Source: Chondrosia reniformis
Lineage: Eukaryota > Porifera > Demospongiae > Chondrillida > Chondrillidae
Reading direction: 5' to 3'
DNA length: 64,000 bases
Assembly (NCBI GenBank): GCA_947172415.1
Contig: OX359194.1
Location: forward strand, 3,658,001-3,722,000
The position numbers and the translations under genes were made by a program. Below, piece after piece: positions 59,901-64,000 of the stretch. Each line of letters begins with the position of its first letter. Position 1 is the first letter of the stretch. The notes beneath the pieces are model-generated. The model was given only the letters and a program-made list of their open reading frames with translations. It ran no database searches and was not told the DNA's origin.

Positions 59901-62616
59901 TTAATTGGTGGTGGATTCTCTTATCAGAATAAACTGAGAATCAAACCCCAGCCCATTTCCAGTGGGAGGGGCCATCTTAACCAAAGGGTCGCCGGCCACC
60001 ATCAACTACATGTATACGTAATCCTGAACAACTGCAATGACAACACATGCACCTTTTTGATTTGTCCTGCCCACCAAGCAATGATGTGAGTTATTATTAT
60101 TAGGTACTTTGAAACTTATACTGGAATAGTTCAACAACTGGAATATGTACACTAACGACTCACCTTCACTTTACCAGCAATCAGTCTATCCAGCCATCCT
60201 GTATTGAATTCATTAGAATCAAATTCACCTGTTTCCAGCAGAGTCACAAGAAACTCTACAGTGGTTCGAAAGTCCCCTCTGATAGACAGTTCTTTCAAAG
60301 CATACACCATATTCCTAGAACAAAAGAAATTTGTACTTTCTAAAGTACGTATATGAAGAAGCTACAAAGGATTTTTTGCAACTTAACACATTCAATACAA
60401 ATTATCAATAAAATGTAATTGAGACAGGTTTTACTCTAAAAAGGAGTTTGAAGACCAATACAGTCAATTCAATGGCTATAGCTAGGAAATACTAAAGGTT
60501 CCTTTTAAAGTTAAAATCATTTGCAACCTCTTATTACACTAAGCAAAACAGATAAAAACTACAAACCAACCCTAAAATACCACTCTTCCTTCCTGGACTC
60601 CTAGCCTCCTTTTCCTAAAATACCAACCCCAACTTTCCAAATTACCATCTTCACTTTCCAGAATACCAGCCTCCTCTTCACAAATACCCGCCTCCCCTCC
60701 AAGAACACTAACCTGTTTTCCAAAAATACTATAAACTCCCTTTTTAAGACACTACAGCCTTTCCCTTTTACAATATCAATCTTCCCTTCTAAAGATATGT
60801 ATATTCCAGAATATCACCCTCCTCTTTCTGGAACACCAACTATATTTCCTAAAACACTAAATTCAACCTGCTTTCTCTTACTATTCCAGAACAAGTGTAA
60901 CCTCAACAACACTTGAACCTCCAACTTCTAACTACAAATCTACACTAACTTTCTTGCATTTAGTCTACTCTCTCCCCAGGCAAAGATGTGACCAAACTGG
61001 GAATCTGCAAACTCATGAAGACCTCCAGCTGCTGACACACTAAAGTATCCCCAAACATATCTGTTTGATCTAAAGTTCAACTCTTCTACTGTCCCTCCAC
61101 TGGGCCTAAATCCCTACAAGAATTACATAATTGACATTAAAAATGTTGAAAAACAAATAATGCTTTATATGTAAAGGCACTATGCAGTTAGGGAATAAAA
61201 TGCATTGGAAGCAAAGTGTAACTTCTTTAAAGCAGACTAAACTGTTTTGTATAGTCTTGATTTTCAACATTTATAAACAATATAACTAACACCTTAGTAA
61301 ACTGGAGCCTCTAAATTCCAAAAAGTAGTTCTAGTCCTGTAAGGTGTTAACACCTGTATATAGTACTCAATATAGCGAATGAATGAATGGACAAAAAACC
61401 TGTTGCTGAGTCGCTTTCAAAGCAAAGAAGACTGGAATTGCCTCTGGATGATAAATTAAGTTAAGAAAACGATTGAAATCCCTCAACAGAACCAGGTTTA
61501 AAGCTTACAGCGACATTTTAGTAATCAAATTATATGTGTACACTTTAAGTAAAATAAAATTGTAGTGTGTGAAACGTGACTAATCTGAACACCCCTCTAA
61601 ACCAAACTTTATTGGTTGGCTCAAAGGGTGTTATAGAGACTGTAGACTGGAGGTGAAACATGATTCCTATAATGTACAGGCCTTTCCTATATAAGATGAT
61701 GTACAGAATAGGATAAAGACAGGAAATAATGTAACACAATATTAAAGCAGTTGTACATACATTTAGGAAGGATGTAATGTATTACTAAAGCAATCAACAA
61801 GAGAGAAACAACTCTACTAACCCCAGTGTCTGACCCTTTATTCCTGTAAGACACAAATGAAGCTAATCTTGGTATTACATTAAAAAGGTACAGTACATAC
61901 TGTGGTTGCACATAAGTTCCAGTCAATAAGTCATGATTCCTGTGGACTGTATTGTATTACAGCTAACCTCATCTGGGTTTTCTGCAGTAATTCTGCAAGC
62001 AATAACATGGCCATGGGAAGTTGGTTGACAATCTGGACTGTATGATGAAAGAAATGAAATAATGTGTGACACTCTCCATCATCTTTCCTTTGTTGAATAG
62101 TAAGACTTACGTATGAAAGTTAATTGGTGTATCATCCCAAGCATGTTGTTTGTACAACCTTCGTATGTCCTCTATGCGATGGAGCTTGATTCCCATAGCA
62201 ACCTGAAGCTGGACAGCTGGCAGGTTAATATCAGCTATCATCTCAGTGCAGGGATGCTCAACCTTGAAGAGAATGGGAACATACACAATACAATGAGAAG
62301 CAACAATTTCTTCTTTTAAGTTACATGTAACAATATCTCCCTATTCTACCTCCCCACCTACCACCCTACCCTATTCCTCACCCCTTCTCTCATTCCTTCA
62401 TACCATCCATATTCCTTCCAATCCCTAAACATGCCTTCACGTCTCTCTACACACTCTCTTACATCCTCGTACATTATTACAACCTCAGTTTACCTGCAAT
62501 CTAGGATTGAGTTCCAGAAAGTAATAACCAGAATCCTCTATGTACAAGTACTCTACAGTGCCTGCACTGACATAGCCAACCATCTTGGCCAATCGTACAG
62601 CAGCCTTTTCCATCTC
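20949..62616 (-). CDS. ACACA: Acetyl-CoA carboxylase (5'-partial, 43 exons in window)
   Basis: Multidomain, biotin-dependent cytosolic enzyme that carboxylates acetyl-CoA to malonyl-CoA, the committed step of fatty-acid synthesis. Forty-three exons, all with GT-AG borders, join to 5,820 nt without a frame break and end at TAA (20949-20951). The 1,939 residues match the animal ACC order: end of biotin carboxylase, biotinoyl EVMKM, long central region, and carboxyltransferase. This equals the length from about residue 405 of vertebrate ACC1 to its C-terminus, so nothing is missing downstream of the window edge. The N-terminal exons lie beyond 64,000. Invertebrates usually have one ACC equivalent to both ACACA and ACACB, so the symbol is generic. 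Introns are either 67-190 nt or swollen by transposons. Donors of exons 22 (GTCCGT) and 38 (GTTGGC) are weak. Confidence 0.97.
21340..21410. repeat. Foldback-family end fragment in ACC intron 42
   Basis: AACAAGTAATTTGAGTTAGA...CTCATGGCCACCC resembles the terminal block of the 45-kb palindrome (ACAAGTATTTCGAGTTTAAA...CTCGCGGGGCTGCC). Only the end is preserved. A similar scrap lies at 37,190-37,250. Confidence 0.4.
21800..22560. repeat. R1-related repeat in ACC intron 42
   Basis: Shares TGCTAACTCCAAACT...TTGAGATCATCA with 53,360-53,400, and TATCAGCTAATAACCA.AGCAGAT with the R1 copies at 16.9 and 18.9 kb. It accounts for much of the 1.7-kb intron 21,073-22,803. No coding content. Confidence 0.5.
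24807..25310 (+). pseudogene. Penelope-like retroelement fragment (RT end and GIY-YIG start)
   Basis: Plus-strand frames read [20 protein letters not shown], then [11 protein letters not shown], and near 25,190-25,260 [20 protein letters not shown]. The last resembles the YTG part of the GIY-YIG endonuclease found at the end of Penelope-like polyproteins. It aligns with 31,033-31,530, which starts with the same CACCATCCTAGGGTGAAAAC-type block. Multiple frameshifts; dead. Lies in ACC intron 37. Confidence 0.65.
26011..26524 (+). mobile_element. Short Tigger/pogo element with CENP-B-type HTH remnant
   Basis: Begins CAGTGGCCGCCGATTAATTG and ends TCCCGATTAAGTGGAGTGTACTG, imperfect inverted repeats bordered by TA. 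Inside, the plus strand reads [20 protein letters not shown], then [19 protein letters not shown] and [16 protein letters not shown], a CENP-B/Tc5-type helix-turn-helix like that of Tigger (TIGD) transposases. The DDE domain is absent, so this is an internally deleted, non-autonomous copy. Confidence 0.8.
26635..26720 (+). mobile_element. Penelope-type terminal fragment with decayed hammerhead
   Basis: CTAAAGAAGACC...GGGTTGAAACGTCAGACAGCC followed by ACTGTGTCTTTAGACGCTC parallels the 56.8-kb element (CGAAACGTTTGACC ... ACTGCGTTTTTAGATGCTC). The catalytic CUGAUGA reads CUAAAGA, so it should be inactive. No matching inverted arm is evident. Confidence 0.5.
27961..28978 (+). mobile_element. LINE-like insertion with ORF1 and A-rich 3' tail
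   Basis: Contains an ORF1-like frame (28,126-28,482), then a second frame ([19 protein letters not shown]...), an untranslated stretch, and a TAATAATAATAAAAATAATA-type tail at about 28,950-28,978, as at the 3' ends of CR1/L2-type non-LTR elements. No reverse transcriptase is present, so it is either internally deleted or an ORF1-only derivative. The 5' boundary inside copy 3 of the host repeat is approximate. Confidence 0.5.
28126..28482 (+). pseudogene. PHD-like finger plus coiled-coil protein, LINE ORF1 type
   Basis: The 118-codon frame has a zinc finger with ligands spaced as in PHD fingers: CLC, then [14 protein letters not shown] and ICFLC. A charged helical stretch follows, ending [13 protein letters not shown], likely coiled coil. 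PHD-finger ORF1 proteins are known in several non-LTR retrotransposon clades, where ORF1p binds element RNA. The ATG gives a clean start (MKCLCGKN); upstream codons 27,968-28,125 are also open in another frame. A genuine cellular PHD gene is less likely given the LINE-like tail. Confidence 0.5.
29019..29444. mobile_element. TA-flanked MITE
   Basis: Ends CAGTACGCGTCAAAACAAAG and the reverse complement of CAGTACATGTCAAAAAAAGG are both followed inward by TAACGGT. TA lies on both sides. At 426 bp with no transposase, it is a Tc1/mariner-like non-autonomous element nested in copy 3 of the repeat element. Confidence 0.75.
29771..30190 (-). pseudogene. hAT transposase C-terminal domain fragment
   Basis: Minus strand reads [20 protein letters not shown], then the hAT dimerisation signature [40 protein letters not shown] and a short tail. 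This matches the C-terminal region of P52rIPK/ZMYM-type hAT transposases (PATNATSERSFS-like). The catalytic domain is absent. Lies in ACC intron 37. Confidence 0.8.
30390..30412 (+). repeat. Tigger-type terminal inverted repeat, solo
   Basis: CAGTGGAACCTCCACTAACG closely matches the ends of Tigger/pogo transposons. I found no partner end in the inverse orientation nearby. Confidence 0.45.
31033..31530 (+). pseudogene. Penelope-like retroelement fragment, second copy
   Basis: Parallels 24,807-25,310 (ACCACCCTAGGGTAAAAACTGG..., AGCCAAAAAGATTTGTGG). The end reads [20 protein letters not shown], a GIY-YIG-like segment, and then changes into CACTGCGTTTTTAAACGTTC...GGATGTACCATC. That stretch resembles the right end of the 56.7-kb hammerhead hairpin (ACTGCGTTTTTAGATGCTC...ATGTACCATC). 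This links the hairpin family to Penelope-like elements. Confidence 0.6.
31608..31730 (+). pseudogene. Tigger/pogo N-terminal HTH fragment
   Basis: Plus strand reads [13 protein letters not shown], stop, VDIIK, then [12 protein letters not shown] and CGKT, resembling the CENP-B N-terminal helix-turn-helix at the start of Tigger transposases. Interrupted by stops. Confidence 0.45.
33520..33830 (+). pseudogene. Possible non-LTR retroelement C-terminal remnant
   Basis: Frames read [33 protein letters not shown] and [20 protein letters not shown]. The LIDI(T/A)V block and Arg/Lys-rich end resemble the C-terminus of RTE-like LINE proteins, but I have only short similarity. The longer antisense open frame (33,293-33,964) has no motif and is probably a shadow. 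Confidence 0.3.
33831..36066. other. ACC intron 34, rest
   Basis: Holds an imperfect 128-bp hairpin (34,098-34,225: GCAAAAATAATCGGTGGCAA ... TAATTATTTTTTGC, with GGTATTACACCAACCA inverted). A Tigger-like end scrap (GTGAATCCCACTTAATTCG) lies at about 35,430. Nothing else recognised. Confidence 0.4.
36880..37110. repeat. R1 fragment in ACC intron 33
   Basis: TGCAGAAGTTGAGGATTTC, AAAGTCTTGTACTGCTTAA and GTACTTGATTGTAA recur in the same order as at 19,030-19,160. Confidence 0.5.
37690..38192 (-). pseudogene. LINE reverse transcriptase C-terminal fragment
   Basis: Minus strand reads [35 protein letters not shown] and [16 protein letters not shown], then, after frame changes, [10 protein letters not shown] and [17 protein letters not shown]. 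This is the typical end of CR1/L2/Jockey-type reverse transcriptase proteins (VRPxLEYG...LxxRR...NxLP). The catalytic palm is missing and stops occur. Confidence 0.75.
38186..38262 (-). repeat. tRNA-like sequence (B-box), possible SINE head
   Basis: The minus strand contains GTAGGTTCAAATCCT, a close match to the Pol III B box GGTTCRANNCC, preceded by GACAGTA. A convincing cloverleaf could not be drawn. It abuts the LINE fragment end, as tRNA-derived SINEs sometimes do. Confidence 0.35.
38885..39012. repeat. Dispersed repeat shared with 43,098-43,265
   Basis: TTTTACTGATACCAAGCCTC...CAGCAGCATATAGAGGTTAGAGCATTTGACAG recurs at 43,105-43,175, and ATATTTTGGCCAGTCACTATATCTCC recurs at 43,240-43,268. 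The two blocks are in opposite order in the copies, so the region has been rearranged. The source is unknown. Confidence 0.5.
40495..40852 (+). pseudogene. Ulp1-like (C48) cysteine protease domain, broken
   Basis: Reads [35 protein letters not shown], then [23 protein letters not shown] stop, and continues [17 protein letters not shown]. The His of NHW, the Gln and the Cys of DCGLF fit the catalytic set of Ulp1/SENP-type peptidases. The position normally Asp (YDS) is Asn here (YNS). Such domains are carried by several transposon families in sponges and cnidarians. The stop and missing N-terminus mark it as a relic inside ACC intron 33. Confidence 0.7.
41199..41266. repeat. Perfect 29-bp inverted repeat with 10-nt loop
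   Basis: CTGTGACTGCTTTAGGAGAC... (41,199-41,227) and its exact reverse complement (41,238-41,266) flank CCAAAAGGCT. The right arm runs straight into a reverse transcriptase fragment. This suggests a snap-back inversion at the 5' end of a truncated retroelement copy (inference). Confidence 0.9.
41267..41478 (+). pseudogene. Reverse transcriptase fragment
   Basis: Plus strand reads [36 protein letters not shown], then after a frame change [13 protein letters not shown]. The (V)GIPxGT(N/D)CAP motif followed by a YEYEF block is an RT fingers/palm segment seen in Penelope-related and some other retroelements. Truncated both sides. Confidence 0.6.
42240..43700. other. ACC intron 33 distal part
   Basis: Contains an unrecognised open frame (42,703-43,017, plus) with no domain I can name, the second copy of the 38.9-kb repeat, and a pyrimidine-rich stretch (43,430-43,640) whose open frames are compositional. 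Confidence 0.35.
45117..46170. mobile_element. 1.05-kb foldback (palindromic) element
   Basis: The left arm (45,117-45,541) starts ACAAGTAAATAAACAAGTAT, and the right arm (45,793-46,170) ends with the reverse complement. Long, nearly identical blocks are shared throughout (AACGATTGAGGACGCTTAAG, AACGCCGCCATTTGCAAAAC, TAACATGAAGCCATAC). The left arm carries about 60 bp of extra duplicated sequence. The centre is occupied by half of another hairpin MITE (45,590-45,790) next to a short AATAATGGT tandem repeat. No protein coded. It lies in ACC intron 31 and would fold into a long RNA hairpin in the pre-mRNA. Confidence 0.9.
45541..45592. repeat. Short tandem repeat TAATAATGG
   Basis: Four to five copies of a 9-bp unit (TAATAATGG) lie exactly at the junction between the left palindrome arm and the nested hairpin unit. 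Confidence 0.85.
46171..46715 (+). repeat. Non-palindromic extension shared with 63,030-63,552
   Basis: Shared blocks include GAAAGTTTTCTTGG, AGACAAGAGAAATAT, AAAACCATGATCTCT, ACCACAATTTTC and GATTTATGAGGTGTTG. Both copies follow a hairpin unit that ends TGTTTATTTACTTGTATT, so the mobile unit is probably hairpin plus extension (about 0.85 kb). Confidence 0.75.
47560..47765 (+). pseudogene. Possible LINE RT fragment
   Basis: The frame [18 protein letters not shown] resembles the (N)KLxLNxxKTxxL block of LINE reverse transcriptases, just downstream of the catalytic YADD. The remainder is unlike known proteins. In ACC intron 30. Confidence 0.4.
48083..58410 (-). CDS. ACACA: ACC exons 10-29: central region
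   Basis: Exons, 5' to 3': 58173-58410, 57868-57936, 57298-57417, 56922-57108, 56349-56473, 55878-56108, 54973-55119, 54751-54858, 54535-54676, 54288-54394, 53861-54025, 53666-53707, 51000-51137, 50481-50648, 50231-50299, 49425-49516, 49239-49350, 48602-48757, 48341-48412, 48083-48154. They encode the eukaryote-specific scaffold that positions the biotin carrier between the two active sites. Recognisable stretches include [103 protein letters not shown] and [15 protein letters not shown]. Exon 21 is only 42 nt. Exon 22 ends at a non-consensus GTCCGT donor, but the frame and homology continue perfectly. Confidence 0.96.
51240..52424 (+). pseudogene. Penelope-like retroelement, 5'-truncated, with terminal hammerhead
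   Basis: The RT catalytic box YVDDTFILW is visible (YVDD codons 51,395-51,406) directly after an in-frame TGA. The next frame carries [20 protein letters not shown] and [11 protein letters not shown]. Further on comes a GIY-YIG endonuclease stretch, [20 protein letters not shown] with [13 protein letters not shown] terminal segment follows with a hammerhead-like motif (52,352-52,390). The order RT, GIY-YIG, hammerhead-bearing terminal repeat is that of Penelope-like elements. Stops and frameshifts show it is inactive. It fills most of ACC intron 21 together with the adjacent MITE. Confidence 0.8.
52352..52390 (+). ncRNA. Hammerhead-like motif at end of the Penelope element
   Basis: GCAGATGAAGGC...GTGTTGAAACGTTT: the core is CAGAUGA (one change from CUGAUGA), helix II is weak (GGC...GTT), then GAAAC and GUU as NUH. 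It sits exactly where Penelope-type hammerheads lie, in the terminal repeat after the GIY-YIG frame. Probably inactive. Confidence 0.45.
52426..53316. mobile_element. Tc1/mariner-like MITE, about 0.89 kb
   Basis: Begins TACGGTACAAGTCAAAAGTA and ends with the near-exact reverse complement (TACTTTTGACTGGTACCGTA). Inverted similarity extends inward through CAGTTTTCCACA. Such CAGTACCAGTCAAAAGT-type ends are typical of Tc1 elements. A short frame near 52,979 ([20 protein letters not shown]) might be a transposase HTH scrap. Confidence 0.8.
53340..53640. repeat. R1-related repeat in ACC intron 21
   Basis: Shares CTAACTCCAAACT...GAGATACTGAGATCATCA with 21,850-21,890, and GTTTGTAACTTACACACAAG with the R1 copies near 16.97 kb. 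Confidence 0.45.
55335..55640. mobile_element. Hairpin MITE of the 62.7-kb family, left arm deleted
   Basis: Outer ends ACAAGTAAATAAGAAACATTTAC and GTAAATGTTGTTTATTTACTT are inverted. The left arm jumps from GATGTTAGAAGTAGGAA straight to the apex (ACTTCTGTGTTTGGGTGCAC), while the right arm is complete (GCAACTTCTGTATGATTAGC, ACTTTTTGCAGATGTATTAG). In ACC intron 15. Confidence 0.75.
56663..56869 (+). mobile_element. 207-bp palindromic element with intact hammerhead core
   Basis: Arms 56,663-56,749 and 56,782-56,869 are imperfect reverse complements over about 87 bp, from AGATGGTACAT... to ...ATGTACCATCT. Each contains TTTTGAGCAT/ATGCTCAAAA and a CCAGG-TCNAAACGTT block. The left arm thus holds a decayed antisense hammerhead and the right arm an intact one. 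I read this as two Penelope-type terminal repeats joined head to head. It is inserted in ACC intron 13, whose flanking exons are unaffected. Confidence 0.75.
56768..56805 (+). ncRNA. Hammerhead ribozyme, canonical core
   Basis: GTCG | CTGATGA | A | GACCC CCCA GGGTC | GAAAC | GUU | TGAC. Helix I proximal pairs GUCG/UGAC (one G-U) and helix II has five Watson-Crick pairs with a four-base loop. CUGAUGA and GAAA are intact and the cleavage triplet is GUU. Helix III is only the self-complementary ACGU, so efficient cleavage may need a dimer. This is the minimal type I form described in Penelope-like elements. Confidence 0.75.
57650..57745. repeat. About 22-bp tandem repeat
   Basis: CCACAACCTATCNATAGTGG recurs four times with substitutions inside ACC intron 11. 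Confidence 0.85.
58564..59542 (-). CDS. ACACA: ACC exons 6-9: BT region and biotin carboxyl carrier domain
   Basis: Exons 59439-59542, 59230-59311, 58924-59075 and 58564-58752. Exons 6-8 encode [30 protein letters not shown] and [15 protein letters not shown], the BT/linker part that docks the carrier. Exon 9 encodes the biotinoyl domain: [40 protein letters not shown]. The Met-Lys-Met motif carries the lysine that is covalently biotinylated. The domain is complete and uninterrupted, so the carrier should be functional. Confidence 0.97.
58599..58601 (-). other. ACACA: Biotinylated lysine codon of ACC
   Basis: AAA codon of the EVMKM motif, about residue 384 of the part encoded here and equivalent to the biotin lysine near residue 786 of vertebrate ACC1. 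Confidence 0.95.
59763..59834 (-). tRNA. tRNA-like gene or SINE head, CAT in anticodon loop
   Basis: On the minus strand: perfect 7-bp acceptor (GCAATTG/CAATTGC), T8-A9, D arm GCTC/GAGC, and a perfect T arm CTGGG-TTCGATT-CCCAG (B box). The anticodon arm is off: CTGG/CCAG closes a 9-base loop TGGTCATAA containing CAT, or a 7-base loop without U33, and there is one extra base between D and T arms. So it is Met-like but probably a pseudo-tRNA or the head of a SINE. It is flanked by TAGGAGGGA and TCCCTCCTA and lies in ACC intron 5. Confidence 0.5.
59930..60002 (-). repeat. Second tRNA-like unit
   Basis: The minus strand has TGGTTAAGATGG (A-box-like) and GGGGTTTGATTCTC (B-box-like) about 40 bases apart. 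No acceptor stem can be paired, so it is a decayed tRNA-like or SINE segment near the one at 59,763. Confidence 0.35.
60164..62616 (-). CDS. ACACA: ACC exons 1-5 (window numbering): biotin carboxylase C-terminal part
   Basis: Exons 62494-62616, 62111-62262, 61968-62037, 60950-61113 and 60164-60314 encode 220 residues of the ATP-dependent biotin carboxylase domain. The signature [11 protein letters not shown] (exon 1) continues as [20 protein letters not shown] (exon 2), the conserved Glu/Asn/Arg metal-ATP and bicarbonate site. Later come [53 protein letters not shown] and [11 protein letters not shown]. The ATP-grasp N-terminal half is encoded further upstream, outside the window. Phases (0,0/2,2/0,0/2,2/0) agree at every junction. 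Confidence 0.97.
60570..60880. repeat. Degenerate tandem array, about 30 bp
   Basis: Variants of CTTTCCAGAATACCAGCCTC recur at roughly 30-bp steps within ACC intron 4, all pyrimidine-rich and drifting in sequence. Confidence 0.55.
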
Positions 62617-62703
62617 CTACACACAATTGTAATTATACAAATTCTTGATACAAATTCTAAGGATCTCCAAGACTTAAACATGCAGCAAAAAATATACAAG
62701 TAC

Positions 62704-63034
62704 TGTAAATAAAAACATTTACAAAAATGATGTTAGAAGTAGGAATGGCAGTGTTCACTAGTATATCTACAAAAAGTATCGAAACAAGTCTGTGATTATA
62801 TGATAAGGCTAATCACACATAAGTTACACATATACTGAAATTTAAGTAACCTAACCATGCACTTCTGTGTTTGGGTGCACCATTCCTACATTAGCTCGGT
62901 GTTCCCAAACACAGAAGTGCAAAGCTAAGCCTTATCAAATAATCACTGTCTTGTTTGGATACTTTTTGCAGATGTACTAGTGAACACTGCCATTCCTACT
63001 TCTAATATCATTTGTGTAAATGTGTTTATTTACT
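62704..63034. mobile_element. Hairpin MITE, most complete copy
   Basis: Left arm: ACATTTACAAAAATGATGTT, AGAAGTAGGAATGGCAGTGT, CTACAAAAAGTATCGAAACA, GATTATATGATAAGGCTAAT. Apex: CACTTCTGTGTTTGGGTGCA...CCCAAACACAGAAGTG. The right arm repeats the left blocks as reverse complements, with about 40 bp missing. Same family as 45,590-45,790 and 55,335-55,640. Confidence 0.85.
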
Positions 63035-63552
63035 TGTATTACTCCTTTTTCATGTTAAAATTACTTGCTCTAATTAGTTTTGGAAGTTTTCTTGGGGAAA
63101 ATCATTTGAAGTAACGTCTCAGACAAGAGAAATATACTGAAAACCATGATCTCTAATCTAAAAATGATGGCCGAGAAAACCACAATTTTCACTTTTCACA
63201 ATTACCAGGCCTCGGTCTCGGTATTCTGACTAAGGGCTGTTTATTCCCTAATTTGGAAACATATATAATGATTTAAAACTTGTATGTACGCGAATAAGTT
63301 TGCATATTTGCACTAGTCCATTTGACAAAAGAAGAATAAGATGATGAAAAATCAATTTTGGAAATGGGCCTATTCCTGGTTTACCGCTTTTTGAATGTTT
63401 TGGCATTTAGAAAGGCATGCATGAATGGCTGCAATTAACCAAATATAACAGAAAATCGCCTCATGCACTGGTGATTTATGAGGTGTTGCTAGATAACACA
63501 TTGGATAGGGTGGCCATATCTTTTTCTGTCATTCCTCCTTAGAGAGTACGGT
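63035..63552 (+). repeat. Extension of the hairpin MITE, shared with 46,171-46,715
   Basis: Roughly 80% similar by eye to 46,171-46,715 over more than 500 bp. It ends at GTCATTCCTCCTTAGAGAGTAC in both copies, which probably marks the element boundary. Confidence 0.75.
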
Positions 63553-64000
63553 ATGATAGTGAACACTAATATACTAAGTAGACTAGTAATATCGAACGGT
63601 GGAAATGTAATGAAATGAAACAATGGTAGGTGTATGCTTTATCCATTATACTGAAGGATCATAACATAACAAGTTTATATTGTAGCCTATTCTGTAAACC
63701 AGTTCTGTAACACTACAGAGAACATGCACACCTATTGGTACAGATGAATTTTAAATTCTTGAAAATTAAGGTTTACACTACATTCTTATTTCAACACTAC
63801 TTGGGGGTAGAGCAAAATCTTAAAACTCGTTCAAGTTATTACATTGAATAAATGCATAGCAATATGAGATTTTGCAAATTAGTGAAACTATAGTTGATAC
63901 TTAGGTTCAGCCACTGTCCGATTCAGGTTAAATTGGGGAACTCCCCTCTTTTGTTGTGGGCAAAATTTTCTGCCCTTCCTTCTATGTTTTTCCCCTTCTT
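63553..64000. other. ACC upstream intron, no exon seen
   Basis: I searched the minus strand for the preceding biotin carboxylase exon (the region before HMEQ/EMEK in other ACCs) and found none. The next 5' exon lies beyond the window. Confidence 0.6.

Overview
This is an AT-rich animal genome window. It is dominated by one spliced gene, the single-copy-type eukaryotic acetyl-CoA carboxylase (ACC) on the minus strand, which runs in from beyond base 64,000 and stops at 20,949. I resolved 43 coding exons by hand. They join without a break into 5,820 nt (1,939 residues plus stop), from the C-terminal half of the biotin carboxylase domain through the biotin lysine and central region to the end of the carboxyltransferase domain. 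The ancestral introns are tiny (many 67-150 nt), but several have been inflated to 2-8.5 kb by mobile elements. Small introns, a multi-domain ACC, degenerate OTU-like/Cys-rich genes and a dense mixture of hAT, Tigger/pogo, Penelope-like and foldback elements suggest an early-branching metazoan. A demosponge is my best guess (inference; a cnidarian is the main alternative).

Layout. Bases 1-20,948 are intergenic, downstream of ACC. They hold a 93-bp minisatellite (1.3-1.7 kb), a broken OTU-like/Cys-rich pseudogene (2.1-3.7 kb), a hammerhead-ribozyme-bearing hairpin (4.0-4.2 kb), a decayed spliced DDE transposase (4.85-7.0 kb), a 30-bp-type minisatellite (8.1 kb), hAT remnants on both strands (8.6-13.0 kb) with a TA-flanked MITE between them, and a repeat nest (14-19.4 kb). 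The nest contains two copies of a terminally repeated element, a tandem duplication of a composite repeat, and a second hammerhead hairpin.

Bases 20,949-62,616 are the ACC gene. Its introns carry Penelope-like reverse transcriptase/GIY-YIG fragments (24.8, 31.0 and 51.2-52.4 kb), a short Tigger/pogo element (26.0 kb), a LINE ORF1 with PHD-like finger nested in a larger repeat (27.5-29.7 kb), hAT and LINE reverse transcriptase tails, a Ulp1-like protease relic (40.5 kb), a 1.05-kb near-perfect palindrome (45.1-46.2 kb), Tc1/mariner-like MITEs, a third hammerhead hairpin (56.7 kb) and tRNA-like units (59.8 kb). Bases 62,617-64,000 lie in the next upstream ACC intron and hold another copy of the foldback family.

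The functional content is essentially ACC, the committed step of fatty-acid synthesis. Almost everything else is mobile DNA in various states of decay. The most interesting signal is a recurring small inverted-repeat element whose loop carries the hammerhead ribozyme core known from Penelope-like retroelements. One copy (56,768-56,805) has all core residues and a perfect helix II.
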